41,680 nt of DNA from Oligoflexus sp. (GTDB taxonomy: Bacteria; Bdellovibrionota_B; Oligoflexia; Oligoflexales; Oligoflexaceae): contig JACMPP010000090.1 in assembly GCA_014377445.1 (NCBI GenBank), forward strand, positions 1-41,680. Reading direction: 5' to 3'. This document shows, piece by piece, positions 27,590-35,945 of this stretch. The notes below the pieces were generated by a model. The model searched no databases. It saw only the letters and a list, made by a program, of their open reading frames with translations, and was not told where the DNA came from. The translations under genes were made by a program, and so were the position numbers. How positions within the stretch are numbered: position 1 is the stretch's first letter; each line of letters opens with the position of its first letter.

Positions 27590-27940
27590 GGTAACTCCGG
27601 GGCGACAGGACAACAGCAAAAGGAATGAAGGAATAGGCCTTCGGGATTGATGTTGCAATCGCCAGGCCAGGGGTAAGTTGTTGAAAGGAGCAGATTTTAA
27701 AGAAGGGTTCAGTGTCCACAATTGCGACAGTTGGTAGATTTTAGCTGCATGGCCAGTGGCAAACGACAGATTCGCTACAAAGCGGCTAAGGATTTATCAA
27801 AAAATCATCAGCATGTTCGAGCGGCGTGTTAGTAGGTCTTCACGCCTTTGCTTGGCCAGGTTTGGCCGCTGGATGCTCCGGAGAGGGTGAAGGCAACAAC
27901 ACGCGTGAGATCCTTCTCTCTTTAAGCTATAAATTTATCT

Positions 27941-30094
27941 TTAGTTAATAGTGAGATCCACAGCCCGGAAAGGCACATGATTGTGCTTCGCCTGGAGCTG
28001 CTGCATCGTTTCCAGAAGTTCTTTCGCCTGGAGAGGTTTCGCTAAAAATGCTGAAAAACCAGCGTCAAGCGCTTGGGCCTGGGCTTCTGGAGTGACACAG
28101 GCGGAGAAGGCCACAGCAATAAATTCGTGCCTTGCGGCCTTTTTTAAACGGCGAATCAGCTCAAAGCCGTTGATGTCAGGCAAACCCAGGTCGGCGAGAA
28201 CCAGGCTTGGGTGCACGCGATGAAAGGCTTCGATCGCTTCAACGGAATTCGCGCAGGCGATAATTTCGATGCCTTCTCCAGTCAGCAGGCTGTCGAGCAG
28301 GTGAAGAGTAAAGGGATCGTCTTCCACGATGAGCATGCTCTGTTTGCTCGGTGTAAACCAGGAGACTGTTTTAGGGAGCGACATTGGAGTGCTTTGCACG
28401 GGTTGCATCGGAGTCGCCTTCGCATCGCGTTTGGGGCGGCGCAGGCTGAGAGAGAAAAGCATGCCGGGTTTGGGATTCAGGCTGGCAGCCGTCAGGCGCC
28501 CGCCCTGCAAATCGATGAGTTTCTTCGCGGTGTAGAGAGCGACGTCGAAATTCGCGGCGGTGAGAAAGGCTTCAGGGTCCATCCCCTGACCGGCTTGCAA
28601 AAGCTTCAGGACGTGTTGCTGATCGCTCGAGTAACCACTGTGTTTGAGATGCAGGATCACATCGCGATGCTGCGTTGAGGCATGCAGACTGATCACCGCA
28701 TGATCGCGACCAAATTGTAAAAGATGTTCAAAAAGTTTGTGCAGCGCCAGGCTCAATTGCTCCCGATCGCCGAGAATCAGGCTGTGGCTGAGTGGCCTTT
28801 CGTAACGAAATTCGATCTGTTTTCGGGCGGCTTCAACTTTCCAGTTGGCGCTGAGTTCATTCAATAGATCCGAGAGATCGAAAGTGTCACGACGGATCAA
28901 TTGATGACCCATGCTGATGCGGACCGAGTCCCGGAGTTCTTCCAGCATCTTCGTCTGTCGCTCGATATTTAGTTTGATGCCATCGCTGGCGTCGTGAATG
29001 GCCTGGGAATATCCGTCCTCCTTGAGCATCTGCGACCACATGTATATCGGAGTCAGAGGCGTGCGTAGATCCTGGGTGCTGCGAATGACCAGTCTTTCGA
29101 GGGTCTGGGTCAGGGAGCGCCATTCACGGCGGCTCTCCTCCAGCTCCACAATTTGGTTGTGCGCAAGTTTGAGCTCGTCATCCTTCTTGCCGATCTGATG
29201 AAGCATCTCACTTCGATATTTCTCAAAGAGATAGGCTGCTCCTAAAGAGGCGGACAGGAGTGCGAGTTGGAAGGGAAGAGTCGGGTCCATAAGGCTATCG
29301 CCCGCGAAAGGCCAAGCTTTAAAAAGCCAGAGGTGGACGGCAAAGGTAAAAGCCAGCGCCCCTCGAATCCGATAGGAGTAGACGACGAAGATCGCGGGAA
29401 CAAAGAGAAAATACTGATACAGGGCAAAGGAGTCAGGAGGACTGGGCAAAGCCAGAGCGAGGAAAGGGAGGAGTGCGAAGACCGCGTCCTGGACTTCCAA
29501 CCTATGTTTCTCACGCCCGGTGCCCCGGTACACGAGGTGATCGACGAAAGGGACGAAGAGAAAGGCAAAGAAAGGGAAACTCGCGAGAAAATCGATGGTG
29601 TCACGCAGCGTCAACTGACTCGCCCAGATTCCAGGCGGAATCGCTTCGATCAGTTCGTAGCGGGTGAGAATCGACCAGGCGAGTCGAGCCACGATTCCGC
29701 AGGTGGCGAAGCTGAGGCCCACGAAAAAGGCTGATTTTGTGACAATGTTCTGTTTGGAATCGCGGATCTTGTACCAGATATAGGCCGCTGCGCAGTAGGT
29801 GACCGTCATGATGATGCCGAGGAACATGCTCGTCACAGAACGGCCTTCATGCCAGATGAAATATCCGTTGGCAAACACGCTGAGGAAGAGGACGAACCAG
29901 AAGCGGATGCCAAGAGTCACGATAAGCGCCAAGCCCAAGGCCTGTGATAGGAGCCAGGGAAAGTGCTGAGCATTTTGCTGAGTGCGGAAAAGGACAAAAT
30001 CGAGGGCGAAGGCGAGGAGGATATAGAGCGCAGCGATGCTTGCATCTCGGTCATGAGACGCACCGCGCTGGCGCGTCGCTAGCTTCTCGCGCAT
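27941..30094 (-). CDS. Membrane hybrid sensor with degenerate kinase core and receiver domain
   Basis: 717 residues from ATG 30094, with GGGAG six bases upstream (a GTG at 30115 is weaker). Residues 20-290 are about eight membrane spans of MASE1 style, then a coiled coil (about 295-325), a histidine-kinase-like region (330-520) and a receiver domain (about 592-705). The H-box reads STQDLRTPLTP: the phospho-accepting His is Gln341. The N-box (ALHKLFEHLL) lacks its Asn, and the G1 box (LKHSGYSS) lacks its Asp; only the last Gly-rich box (KKLIDLQGGRLTAAS) looks normal. So autokinase activity is unlikely. The receiver keeps the acidic pair (VEDD), Asp635 (LADLGLPD), Ser in VAFSA and Lys in LAKPL, so it could be phosphorylated by another kinase. 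No DNA-binding output is present. Confidence 0.88.
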   Translation of the reverse strand: MREKLATRQRGASHDRDASIAALYILLAFALDFVLFRTQQNAQHFPWLLSQALGLALIVTLGIRFWFVLFLSVFANGYFIWHEGRSVTSMFLGIIMTVTYCAAAYIWYKIRDSKQNIVTKSAFFVGLSFATCGIVARLAWSILTRYELIEAIPPGIWASQLTLRDTIDFLASFPFFAFLFVPFVDHLVYRGTGREKHRLEVQDAVFALLPFLALALPSPPDSFALYQYFLFVPAIFVVYSYRIRGALAFTFAVHLWLFKAWPFAGDSLMDPTLPFQLALLSASLGAAYLFEKYRSEMLHQIGKKDDELKLAHNQIVELEESRREWRSLTQTLERLVIRSTQDLRTPLTPIYMWSQMLKEDGYSQAIHDASDGIKLNIERQTKMLEELRDSVRISMGHQLIRRDTFDLSDLLNELSANWKVEAARKQIEFRYERPLSHSLILGDREQLSLALHKLFEHLLQFGRDHAVISLHASTQHRDVILHLKHSGYSSDQQHVLKLLQAGQGMDPEAFLTAANFDVALYTAKKLIDLQGGRLTAASLNPKPGMLFSLSLRRPKRDAKATPMQPVQSTPMSLPKTVSWFTPSKQSMLIVEDDPFTLHLLDSLLTGEGIEIIACANSVEAIEAFHRVHPSLVLADLGLPDINGFELIRRLKKAARHEFIAVAFSACVTPEAQAQALDAGFSAFLAKPLQAKELLETMQQLQAKHNHVPFRAVDLTIN

Positions 30095-30497
30095 TCTTGC
30101 TCCCATTGGTTTCACCAGATTTGCCTGACGGGAAGGCTAAGTCTTCTTCAATCTTCCAGCAATAATAGTCGTTGATCCTTACTTTTTCATCAAGTTCGAT
30201 TTACCTATTTCGTCAAGAACCAAGTGGGATGATAGCAATAATTCGATTTTTTCAAAAACGAAGAAGAGCTGACTTGGCGAAAGTAAGCAGAATCTGTTCG
30301 CCCAAACGACTAGGTTGTTTTCAAAAGCTCCGACAGCGAACAGTTTTTTTGGAGAAAGTGATGTAAGGCGATGCAAATATTTGACAAGTCAGGAGGAATT
30401 GTGAAGATTAGATAGTCTTAGGCTAAACTTAATTTTTTATAAAAATTGAGCTCGAGTTTGAGAATTCGTTTTTTTTGGATTCGTAAATGGGGGTCTT
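30095..30497. other. Divergent intergenic region between the sensor and the FadL-type porin
   Basis: About 400 bases, strongly A+T-rich on the right. A perfect -35 hexamer TTGACA lies at 30381-30386, but no good -10 follows at 16-18 bases; TATAAA at 30438-30443 is too far. I see no small gene. Confidence 0.45.
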
Positions 30498-31934
30498 ATG
30501 CAGTTACGTAATGCCAGTAGATTGCTGTCGGTTTCGGTTCTGGGTTTAGGCGGTCTGGTGTGGACAAATGCTGTGTTCGCAGCCGGTTTCGCACTGCGCA
30601 ATCATTCAGCAAGCGGCGTTGGTACATCGCTCGCGTCTGATACCGTCAACACTTTTGATGCTTCTGGTTTGCTCTCAAACCCAGCGATCATGAGTGCTTT
30701 TAAAGGCAACCATTTAAGTTTGAACATCAACTACACCGACGCCAACATCAAGGCCAAGGACGCGACGCTGGCTCTTGCAACTGGCGCACCGAACCCGGTT
30801 CAGGGCGGCAACAGCGAAGACAACGTTTCGGATCCGATCGCGATTCCATCGCTTTACGGGATCTACCAGATCTCTGACGATGTTCACGTTGGATTCAGCT
30901 TTAACGTTCCTTACGGAACCAACACTCAGTATCAAGACACCTGGACTGGCCGCTACTACGGTACCAAAACCAGCCTGAAAGCTTACGATGTCGGCCTTCA
31001 CGGATCGTACAAGATCAGTGATATGTTCGCGGTTGGTCTGACTCTCGACTGGCAACAGGCCAAAGGCGAGCTGGCTTCAGCGGTTGACCTTGGATTCGTC
31101 AACTACGCTGTGACCGCTCAACGCGCTCAGGCGCAAGCGGCGGCTGGTGTTATCACGCCAGCTCAGGCAGGCGCTGCGGTTGCTGCAGCGGCTCAGGGTA
31201 TTGGCCGGGCCGATGCGATTACAACTTATAAAGGCGACAGTACAGCCTTTGCCTGGGGCCTTGGCTTCCTCTTGAAACCTGTGGAAGGCGCCAAGATTGG
31301 TTTGTCGTACCGCGCGGCTGTCCATCACGAAGCGAAAGGTGACATCACCTGGGGTCCTACTAACAACACAGCGACCGCGATCCTCACAGGATTGCGCGCT
31401 GCCGGTGCCGCTGGTGCTCGTTTCAACGATAACAACGATGCGAAGTTGAAACTAGATCTTCCTGCCGTCACCTCTTTGGGTTACAGCCAGGATATGGGCG
31501 ATTTCACCGGCTATGCAAACATCACGCATTCGGCTTGGAGCACATTGGCGGAACTCAGTCCGGAATGGGCTGGACAAAAAAGCGTGACGAATCTGAACTG
31601 GAAAAACTCGGTTTATTACGCGATCGGTGGTGACTATCGTCTTGCGCCTGAGTGGACACTCCGAGCCGGTCTGGGTCACGATCAAAGCGTAACCGACAAA
31701 GATCACCGTACACCTCGTACTCCAGACGGCAATAGAGTTGCCGTTTCGGTCGGTGCAAGTTACAAGGTCGGCGCGTTCGATCTTAGCTTGGCCTACCAAC
31801 AACTCTTCCTCAAAGACACTGAAAGTAATTTGAAAGCGACTGATCATGCGGACAACGCAACCCGTGGAACGTACACAGCGAAGTACACGATCAATCCTTC
31901 AATTGCCGTCGTATCTGCAGGTTATGCATTCTAA
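30498..31934 (+). CDS. FadL/OmpP1/TodX-type outer-membrane transporter
   Basis: 478 residues. A signal peptide ends at AVFA (about 29), and the mature start AGFALRNHSASGVG matches the FadL family, where this N-terminal segment forms the hatch. SNPAIMSAF (about 59-67) corresponds to the conserved Asn-Pro-Ala. The C-terminus ends in Phe (SAGYAF). Family members take up long-chain fatty acids or other hydrophobic compounds across the outer membrane; the substrate here is not known. An Ala/Gln-rich insert lies at about 205-240. GGGGG precedes the ATG. A strong terminator follows, so it is a single-gene unit. Confidence 0.9.
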   Translation: MQLRNASRLLSVSVLGLGGLVWTNAVFAAGFALRNHSASGVGTSLASDTVNTFDASGLLSNPAIMSAFKGNHLSLNINYTDANIKAKDATLALATGAPNPVQGGNSEDNVSDPIAIPSLYGIYQISDDVHVGFSFNVPYGTNTQYQDTWTGRYYGTKTSLKAYDVGLHGSYKISDMFAVGLTLDWQQAKGELASAVDLGFVNYAVTAQRAQAQAAAGVITPAQAGAAVAAAAQGIGRADAITTYKGDSTAFAWGLGFLLKPVEGAKIGLSYRAAVHHEAKGDITWGPTNNTATAILTGLRAAGAAGARFNDNNDAKLKLDLPAVTSLGYSQDMGDFTGYANITHSAWSTLAELSPEWAGQKSVTNLNWKNSVYYAIGGDYRLAPEWTLRAGLGHDQSVTDKDHRTPRTPDGNRVAVSVGASYKVGAFDLSLAYQQLFLKDTESNLKATDHADNATRGTYTAKYTINPSIAVVSAGYAF

Positions 31935-31941
31935 TTCCGAA

Positions 31942-31964
31942 GGCCCCCTCGTGGGCCCTTTTTC
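31942..31964 (+). terminator. Terminator after the FadL-type gene
   Basis: GGCCC / GGGCC with a six-base loop (CCTCGT), then CTTTTTCTTT. It lies eight bases after the stop codon. Confidence 0.85.
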
Positions 31965-31989
31965 TTTCTCACTCAATACTCACATATCC

Positions 31990-32018
31990 TTGTCAGCGTA
32001 GATTTTGGATGCTAAAAC
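31990..32018 (+). promoter_or_regulatory. Candidate promoter of the cytochrome c lipoprotein
   Basis: TTGTCA (31990-31995), 17 bases, TAAAAC (32013-32018): five and four matches to consensus. The leader of about 100 bases holds a small perfect hairpin GAAGCG/CGCTTC (32033-32047). Confidence 0.4.
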
Positions 32019-32123
32019 CCGTAAGATATGAAGAAGCGAGGCGCTTCTAACGGCATCTCTCAGGAAAAAAGGCATGGCCTGCCTTGAATTACGTCGATCG
32101 TTCTTTGGCTCTTGGAGACAGAC

Positions 32124-32576
32124 ATGCGTTACCTTATGCTATCGGCTACTTTTCTCGCGACACTCACCGCTTGTGACTGGAACAGCAAAGATGATTATCA
32201 TCCGAAAGCGGAATACGAGACGTTTTTGAAACACCAGGAAGAAGCAGCGAAACTTCAGGAAGAAGCCGTTGCAAAAGGTGAGGCTCCTGCCGTAACCGAA
32301 GAGCCTGGCAAAAAAACGTTTGAGACTTTCTGCGTAGCCTGTCACGGTGCCACCGGCAAAGCTGACGGTGCTGCTGCTCTTGCTATGAACCCGAAGCCAC
32401 GTAATTTTACAGACAAAGCCTGGCAGGGAAAAGTCGATGACGCGCACATAACAAAAGTTATCAAAGAAGGCGGTGCATCGGTTGGTTTGAGCGCGACCAT
32501 GGCTCCCTGGGGCGGCGCGATCAATGACGCTGAAATTGCCAACGTTGTAAAATACGTTCGTCAGTTCGGCAAATAA
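32124..32576 (+). CDS. Cytochrome c lipoprotein, class I
   Basis: 150 residues. ATG 32124 is chosen because GGAG lies six bases upstream and it gives a lipoprotein signal with lipobox LTAC (Cys17); a TTG at 32112 is in frame. After a charged, helical linker (Glu/Lys/Ala-rich, 25-60) comes one cytochrome c domain with haem motif CVACH (70-74), GATGKADGAAAL after it, and Met126 in ATMAPWGG as the likely axial ligand. It should carry electrons at the periplasmic face of a membrane, between quinol oxidation and a terminal oxidase, or in a peroxidase chain. No oxidase gene is nearby. It ends at a long hairpin. Confidence 0.92.
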   Translation: MRYLMLSATFLATLTACDWNSKDDYHPKAEYETFLKHQEEAAKLQEEAVAKGEAPAVTEEPGKKTFETFCVACHGATGKADGAAALAMNPKPRNFTDKAWQGKVDDAHITKVIKEGGASVGLSATMAPWGGAINDAEIANVVKYVRQFGK

Positions 32577-32607
32577 TTTAAAAAACACTTCTTTCCTGAG
32601 AAGTATG

Positions 32608-32664
32608 CGATACAAACAAAATAGACCTTCGATCGTTGATCGAAGGTCTATTTTGTTTGTATCG
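32608..32664. terminator. Perfect 27-bp hairpin, bidirectional terminator
   Basis: The arms 32608-32634 and 32638-32664 are perfect complements around a three-base loop GTT. A-rich and T-rich runs form the outer part, so the core GACCTTCGATC stem works in both directions. It lies between the convergent cytochrome c and PilZ genes. Confidence 0.93.
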
Positions 32665-32679
32665 TAAACTTGGGATAAA

Positions 32680-33060
32680 TTAGATCGTCGTGGTGACGTA
32701 GCGCGTGAAGATCTCGATCAGGTCGATATCAGGAGCCTGGCCAGCCGTGAGTTCGATGCCACAGCGTTGCATCTCAGCCGTTTCAGAAGCGGCTTCTTTG
32801 ATCGAAGCCCCTTCATAAATATGTTTGATTGTGAACCGAAGGGGACCACGGATCTTCTGATCAAATTCGACGAGGATCTCTTCGCCTTCGGCCGGACAGG
32901 GATCAAGCAGGATGCCGAGGCCCCTCTTGGAAACATCGACGGCGAGGAACTTAAGTTCGTGACTCTGATGAACCAAGCGGCCCGGGATTTCTCCGATAAA
33001 GGCGCAGCGGTTCTCAGTACGACGTTCCTGCTTTTTGCCTCCCTTGTGAGGAGTATTCAT
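32680..33060 (-). CDS. PilZ-domain protein
   Basis: 126 residues from ATG 33060, with AAGGA about nine bases upstream; the frame is open further upstream but without a ribosome site. The two c-di-GMP-binding motifs are present: RxxxR at 14-18 (RRTENR) and DxSxxG at 42-47 (DVSKRG). The rest fits a single PilZ barrel with a short C-terminal helix. It probably binds cyclic di-GMP and alters motility, pili or polysaccharide output. No partner domain is attached and no cyclase gene is near. The 91-residue gene at 33173 lies upstream on the same strand, 112 bases away. Confidence 0.88.
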   Translation of the reverse strand: MNTPHKGGKKQERRTENRCAFIGEIPGRLVHQSHELKFLAVDVSKRGLGILLDPCPAEGEEILVEFDQKIRGPLRFTIKHIYEGASIKEAASETAEMQRCGIELTAGQAPDIDLIEIFTRYVTTTI

Positions 33061-33172
33061 AGATAAGGTCCTTCCATGACAGATTCTTCCACTAAAGGGG
33101 TCATCGGTCGATTTCTTTATCAGGCTTATAAAAACCGACAAAAATAATTAAAAGACTATGAATTACAACGAC

Positions 33173-33448
33173 TTAATAAAAAACTTTCACGGCTGTGGCC
33201 GCGAGGGGGAAGCGAGGGATTTTTAGGCTGTTTCTTTCCCGCAGAACGGGATTTTGAAAGAGCGTGAAGCCTCCTGAGATGCGGATGATTCGAGCACTGG
33301 AGTTCATGCTTGGGATCGTGGCAAGGCTCGAAAGAGCGTGGACACGAGCGGAGAGTGCACGCGACGAAGGACCGTCGTCCTGGGCTTCACTCGTGAAACT
33401 TCCAAGATAAGTCATGATCAGTCTTTTAGAGCCCTTATCGTTGGCCAT
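33173..33448 (-). CDS. Small protein of unknown function
   Basis: 91 residues from ATG 33448 with a perfect AAGGAG six bases upstream, which is the main support. The sequence is basic and Ser-rich with no signal peptide or membrane span; the C-terminal half (IRISGGFTLFQNPVLRERN) looks strand-forming. No family is recognised. It precedes the PilZ gene on the same strand, and a perfect palindrome lies about 45 bases upstream of its start. Confidence 0.6.
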   Translation of the reverse strand: MANDKGSKRLIMTYLGSFTSEAQDDGPSSRALSARVHALSSLATIPSMNSSARIIRISGGFTLFQNPVLRERNSLKIPRFPLAATAVKVFY

Positions 33449-33490
33449 TTGATACTCCTTCAAAAGGTACAATGAGCACTCATCCTGCTT

Positions 33491-33508
33491 CGTGCTGACT
33501 TCAGCACG
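33491..33508. repeat. Perfect palindrome upstream of the small gene
   Basis: CGTGCTGA / TCAGCACG with a two-base centre. It sits 43-60 bases before the ATG at 33448 on the minus strand, where an operator would be, and has no T run in either direction, so a terminator is unlikely. Confidence 0.5.
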
Positions 33509-33635
33509 AGCGCTACTTCATCTCAAACTCTTTGCCGTCCCGCTAGCTTCTCGCAAGTCAGGGGCGGTCGTCAAGCCTTCTTGATGCCCTGAAGTCCGGC
33601 CTCAAAAATACCGCGAGACCTTGATTGGATCTTTA

Positions 33636-34151
33636 CTATTTATTTTCGCTTTTCAAAAGCGACTTCGTCGCATCGATTCAGACCAAGACCGTTTTCTTTT
33701 CGTCTTCTGTCAGCTTCGTGGCGCCGTGCATGAAGACCTAAAGTTTAGGAGGCATTTCGCCTTCGCCGATCTCGTCTGACAAATCTTCAAGATCATGATC
33801 GATGTCATGACGCGAGTTGAGAGGAAAGCCTTTCGACATTTCCATATGACGCGCTTCCGCGATGTCGTCATCGATCAACTGCTTTACACCCGGGACTTTG
33901 TAATAGCATGGGAACTTGGATTGATCGGAATGACAATCAAGGCATTTGCCTTCAAAAATGGGCGCAACCGAAAGCTTCTAAGCATTTTGAAAGCTTTCGA
34001 GATGATCAGGCGCAACAAAAGCCGCTTTGGCTTTGGCTTTGGCCGTGATCGTGGGCTTGTGCTCCTCGCCCTCGTGAGCAAAAGCAAGGGTGGCAATCAA
34101 CAGTCCCGCGAAGGCCCATAATGGGGACTTGAATTTTCCGTTCAATCGCAT
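33636..34151 (-). pseudogene. Broken haem-binding-domain (CxxCH) protein
   Basis: Reading from ATG 34151 in one frame to the TAG at 33636 gives 171 codons of a recognisable exported haem-binding-domain protein (the Haem_bd family), interrupted by three in-frame stops: TAG at codon 58 (33978-33980), TAG at codon 138 (33738-33740) and TGA at codon 158 (33678-33680). Visible parts are a signal peptide (LLIATLAFA), an Ala/Lys linker, haem motif CLDCHSD (70-76), YYKVPGVKQLIDDDI, GEGEMPPKL just before the second stop, and KLTEDEKKTVLV just before the third. By family pattern the second stop replaces Tyr and the third replaces Trp; a Trp before YYK is now Cys. No frameshift is present. Most likely a recently inactivated gene. 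It faces away from cardiolipin synthase. Confidence 0.88.
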
Positions 34152-34279
34152 CTATTTTTCCATCCCATACTTTTCTCTCAAGGCGGAGTAAGCTACCATG
34201 CAAATGTAAGCCCGTCTCCTCCAAATGCTGCTGGAATTCTGTTCGTTTTGTGGTTGAAATCTAACGCGGAAGTGGTCCG

Positions 34280-35749
34280 ATGCTGGACAGTTGGTTTTAC
34301 ATCTTCGTACTTGACTGGGTTGAGCCTTACTGGCCCTATCTTTTGACCGTTGCGACCACGATTTTGTCTATTATTGCAGCCGTTCACGCCATTATGACAA
34401 AAAGGGATGTTCGATCGGCGCTAGGCTGGGCTGGCCTTGTCCTCCTTTCCCCAGGTCTTGGTGTCATCCTCTACTTCTGCCTTGGTATCAATCGGGTGCG
34501 GAGAAAAGCTCTGGCTTTGCGTGATACAAAGACCCGCATGCCGAGCGGATTCTACCGTTTTGCGGTTGATCCTCACGAGACCGCGGAACGTTATGGACAC
34601 GCCGGTGAGATCCTGCTTCAGATCGCCAAAACCCTCGGTTTTGTCAGTGGCAAACCGCTTCTTCGGGGCAATAAGATCGATATTCTGCGGAATGGCGAGG
34701 AGGCTTACCCCGCGATGCTTACGGCGATCGGGAACGCCAAGATTTCGATCAGCCTGCAAACCTACATCTTCGACTCGGATCGTCTGGGCTTAAAATTTGT
34801 TGATGCGCTCGAGGCTGCTCATAAAAGAGGCGTGAGCGTGAGGGTACTTATCGATGGGATCGGCGTTCGTTATTCCCTAAGGCCCGTGCATCAAATTTTG
34901 AGAAAACGCGGGATTCCCACCGCTCTTTTTATTCCCGTTCGCAACATTAAGGTTCTGAACCTCCGCACCCATCGAAAGATCATGGTCGTGGACAGTCGCC
35001 TCGCCTTTACCGGTGGGATGAATATCCGGGTTGCCCATATCGTCAGCGAAATTTCCAAGGAACCGACCATCGATGTGCACTTTTCCCTCGAAGGTCCGGT
35101 TGTCCAACAACTTCAGGAAGTCTTTGCCGATGATTGGAACTTTGCCACGGGCGAGGTTCTGCATGGTCCGCAATGGTTCGCGCCACTGGAAATGCACGGA
35201 ACGATATTTGCCCGCGGTATAGCCGATGGACCGGACGAGAATGTGAGTGCGCTGGCTTTCACACTTCATGCGGCGATCTCCGCTGCGAAAAAACGAATTC
35301 GGATTGTCACGCCCTATTTCGTGCCCGATATCACCCTACTCAGTGCTCTCGGCGTCGCCGCCTGCCGCGGTATCGAAGTGGATATCGTCATTCCCCAGCA
35401 TGGGAATCTACGTTTGGTGGAGTGGGCGGCCTGGTCTCAGCTTCAGGAAGTTCTCAGCTTCGGTTGTCGGGTCTGGCTCACCCCGACCCCTTTTGATCAC
35501 TCGAAGCTGATGACAGTGGATGGACTCTGGACCCTCTTCGGCTCAAGCAATTGGGATGCCCGATCCCTTCGGCTCAATTTCGAGCACAATATCGAAGCGC
35601 ACGATCAACACTTTGCCGAGAAGATCGATGCCATCATCGAAGAAAAAATAGCCCGTTCTATCCCCCTGACCCTCGAGCAGGTTGAGCATCGTCCCTTTCT
35701 CATGCGCTTTCGCGATAGCTTGGCCCGTCTGGGCTCTCCTTACCTCTGA
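34280..35749 (+). CDS. cls: Cardiolipin synthase, phospholipase D family
   Basis: Makes cardiolipin from phosphatidylglycerol at the inner membrane. 489 residues. Two N-terminal membrane spans (about 15-40 and 47-70) carry the PLDc_N motif KRDVRSALGWAGLVLLSPGL. Two HKD catalytic motifs follow: His231-Lys233-Asp238 (HRKIMVVD) and His407-Lys409-Asp414 (HSKLMTVD), each followed by GG/GSSN. The order and length match ClsA-type enzymes. GGAAG lies about nine bases before the ATG. It is a single gene, divergent from the haem-binding pseudogene. Confidence 0.94.
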   Translation: MLDSWFYIFVLDWVEPYWPYLLTVATTILSIIAAVHAIMTKRDVRSALGWAGLVLLSPGLGVILYFCLGINRVRRKALALRDTKTRMPSGFYRFAVDPHETAERYGHAGEILLQIAKTLGFVSGKPLLRGNKIDILRNGEEAYPAMLTAIGNAKISISLQTYIFDSDRLGLKFVDALEAAHKRGVSVRVLIDGIGVRYSLRPVHQILRKRGIPTALFIPVRNIKVLNLRTHRKIMVVDSRLAFTGGMNIRVAHIVSEISKEPTIDVHFSLEGPVVQQLQEVFADDWNFATGEVLHGPQWFAPLEMHGTIFARGIADGPDENVSALAFTLHAAISAAKKRIRIVTPYFVPDITLLSALGVAACRGIEVDIVIPQHGNLRLVEWAAWSQLQEVLSFGCRVWLTPTPFDHSKLMTVDGLWTLFGSSNWDARSLRLNFEHNIEAHDQHFAEKIDAIIEEKIARSIPLTLEQVEHRPFLMRFRDSLARLGSPYL

Positions 35750-35792
35750 GAACAGAAGCCTCTGTCAGAATCCTGGTCAGGTCCCATTGAAT

Positions 35793-35864
35793 TTGACTAT
35801 GTGGCCTCTAGGGAGTACTTGCCTTAAGAGGCGACTATTTCTCCACTTCGTTCTCGCTTAAGGC
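35793..35864 (+). promoter_or_regulatory. Possible promoter and leader hairpin of the metalloprotease
   Basis: TTGACT (35793-35798) matches five of six -35 bases; 17 bases on, TACTTG is a poor -10. Just downstream GCCTTAAG (35821-35828) and CTTAAGGC (35857-35864) are perfect complements around a 28-base loop, so a leader RNA hairpin is possible. Confidence 0.25.
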
Positions 35865-35945
35865 GGGTCTCTAGGGCTGGCATGGAAGCCGCAACAGTGG
35901 ATCCGTGGCTGTTGTCTCCAACTTCTGTCTCAATTGGGAATCATT

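Noticed and set aside
27854..27870. Inverted repeat GGCCA/TGGCC downstream of the sensor gene as its terminator
   Set aside because: There is no T run after the stem on the minus strand and the stem has only five pairs.
33795..34121. Plus-strand ORF of 108 codons
   Set aside because: It is antisense to the haem-binding pseudogene, whose signal peptide and CxxCH motif are clear on the other strand.
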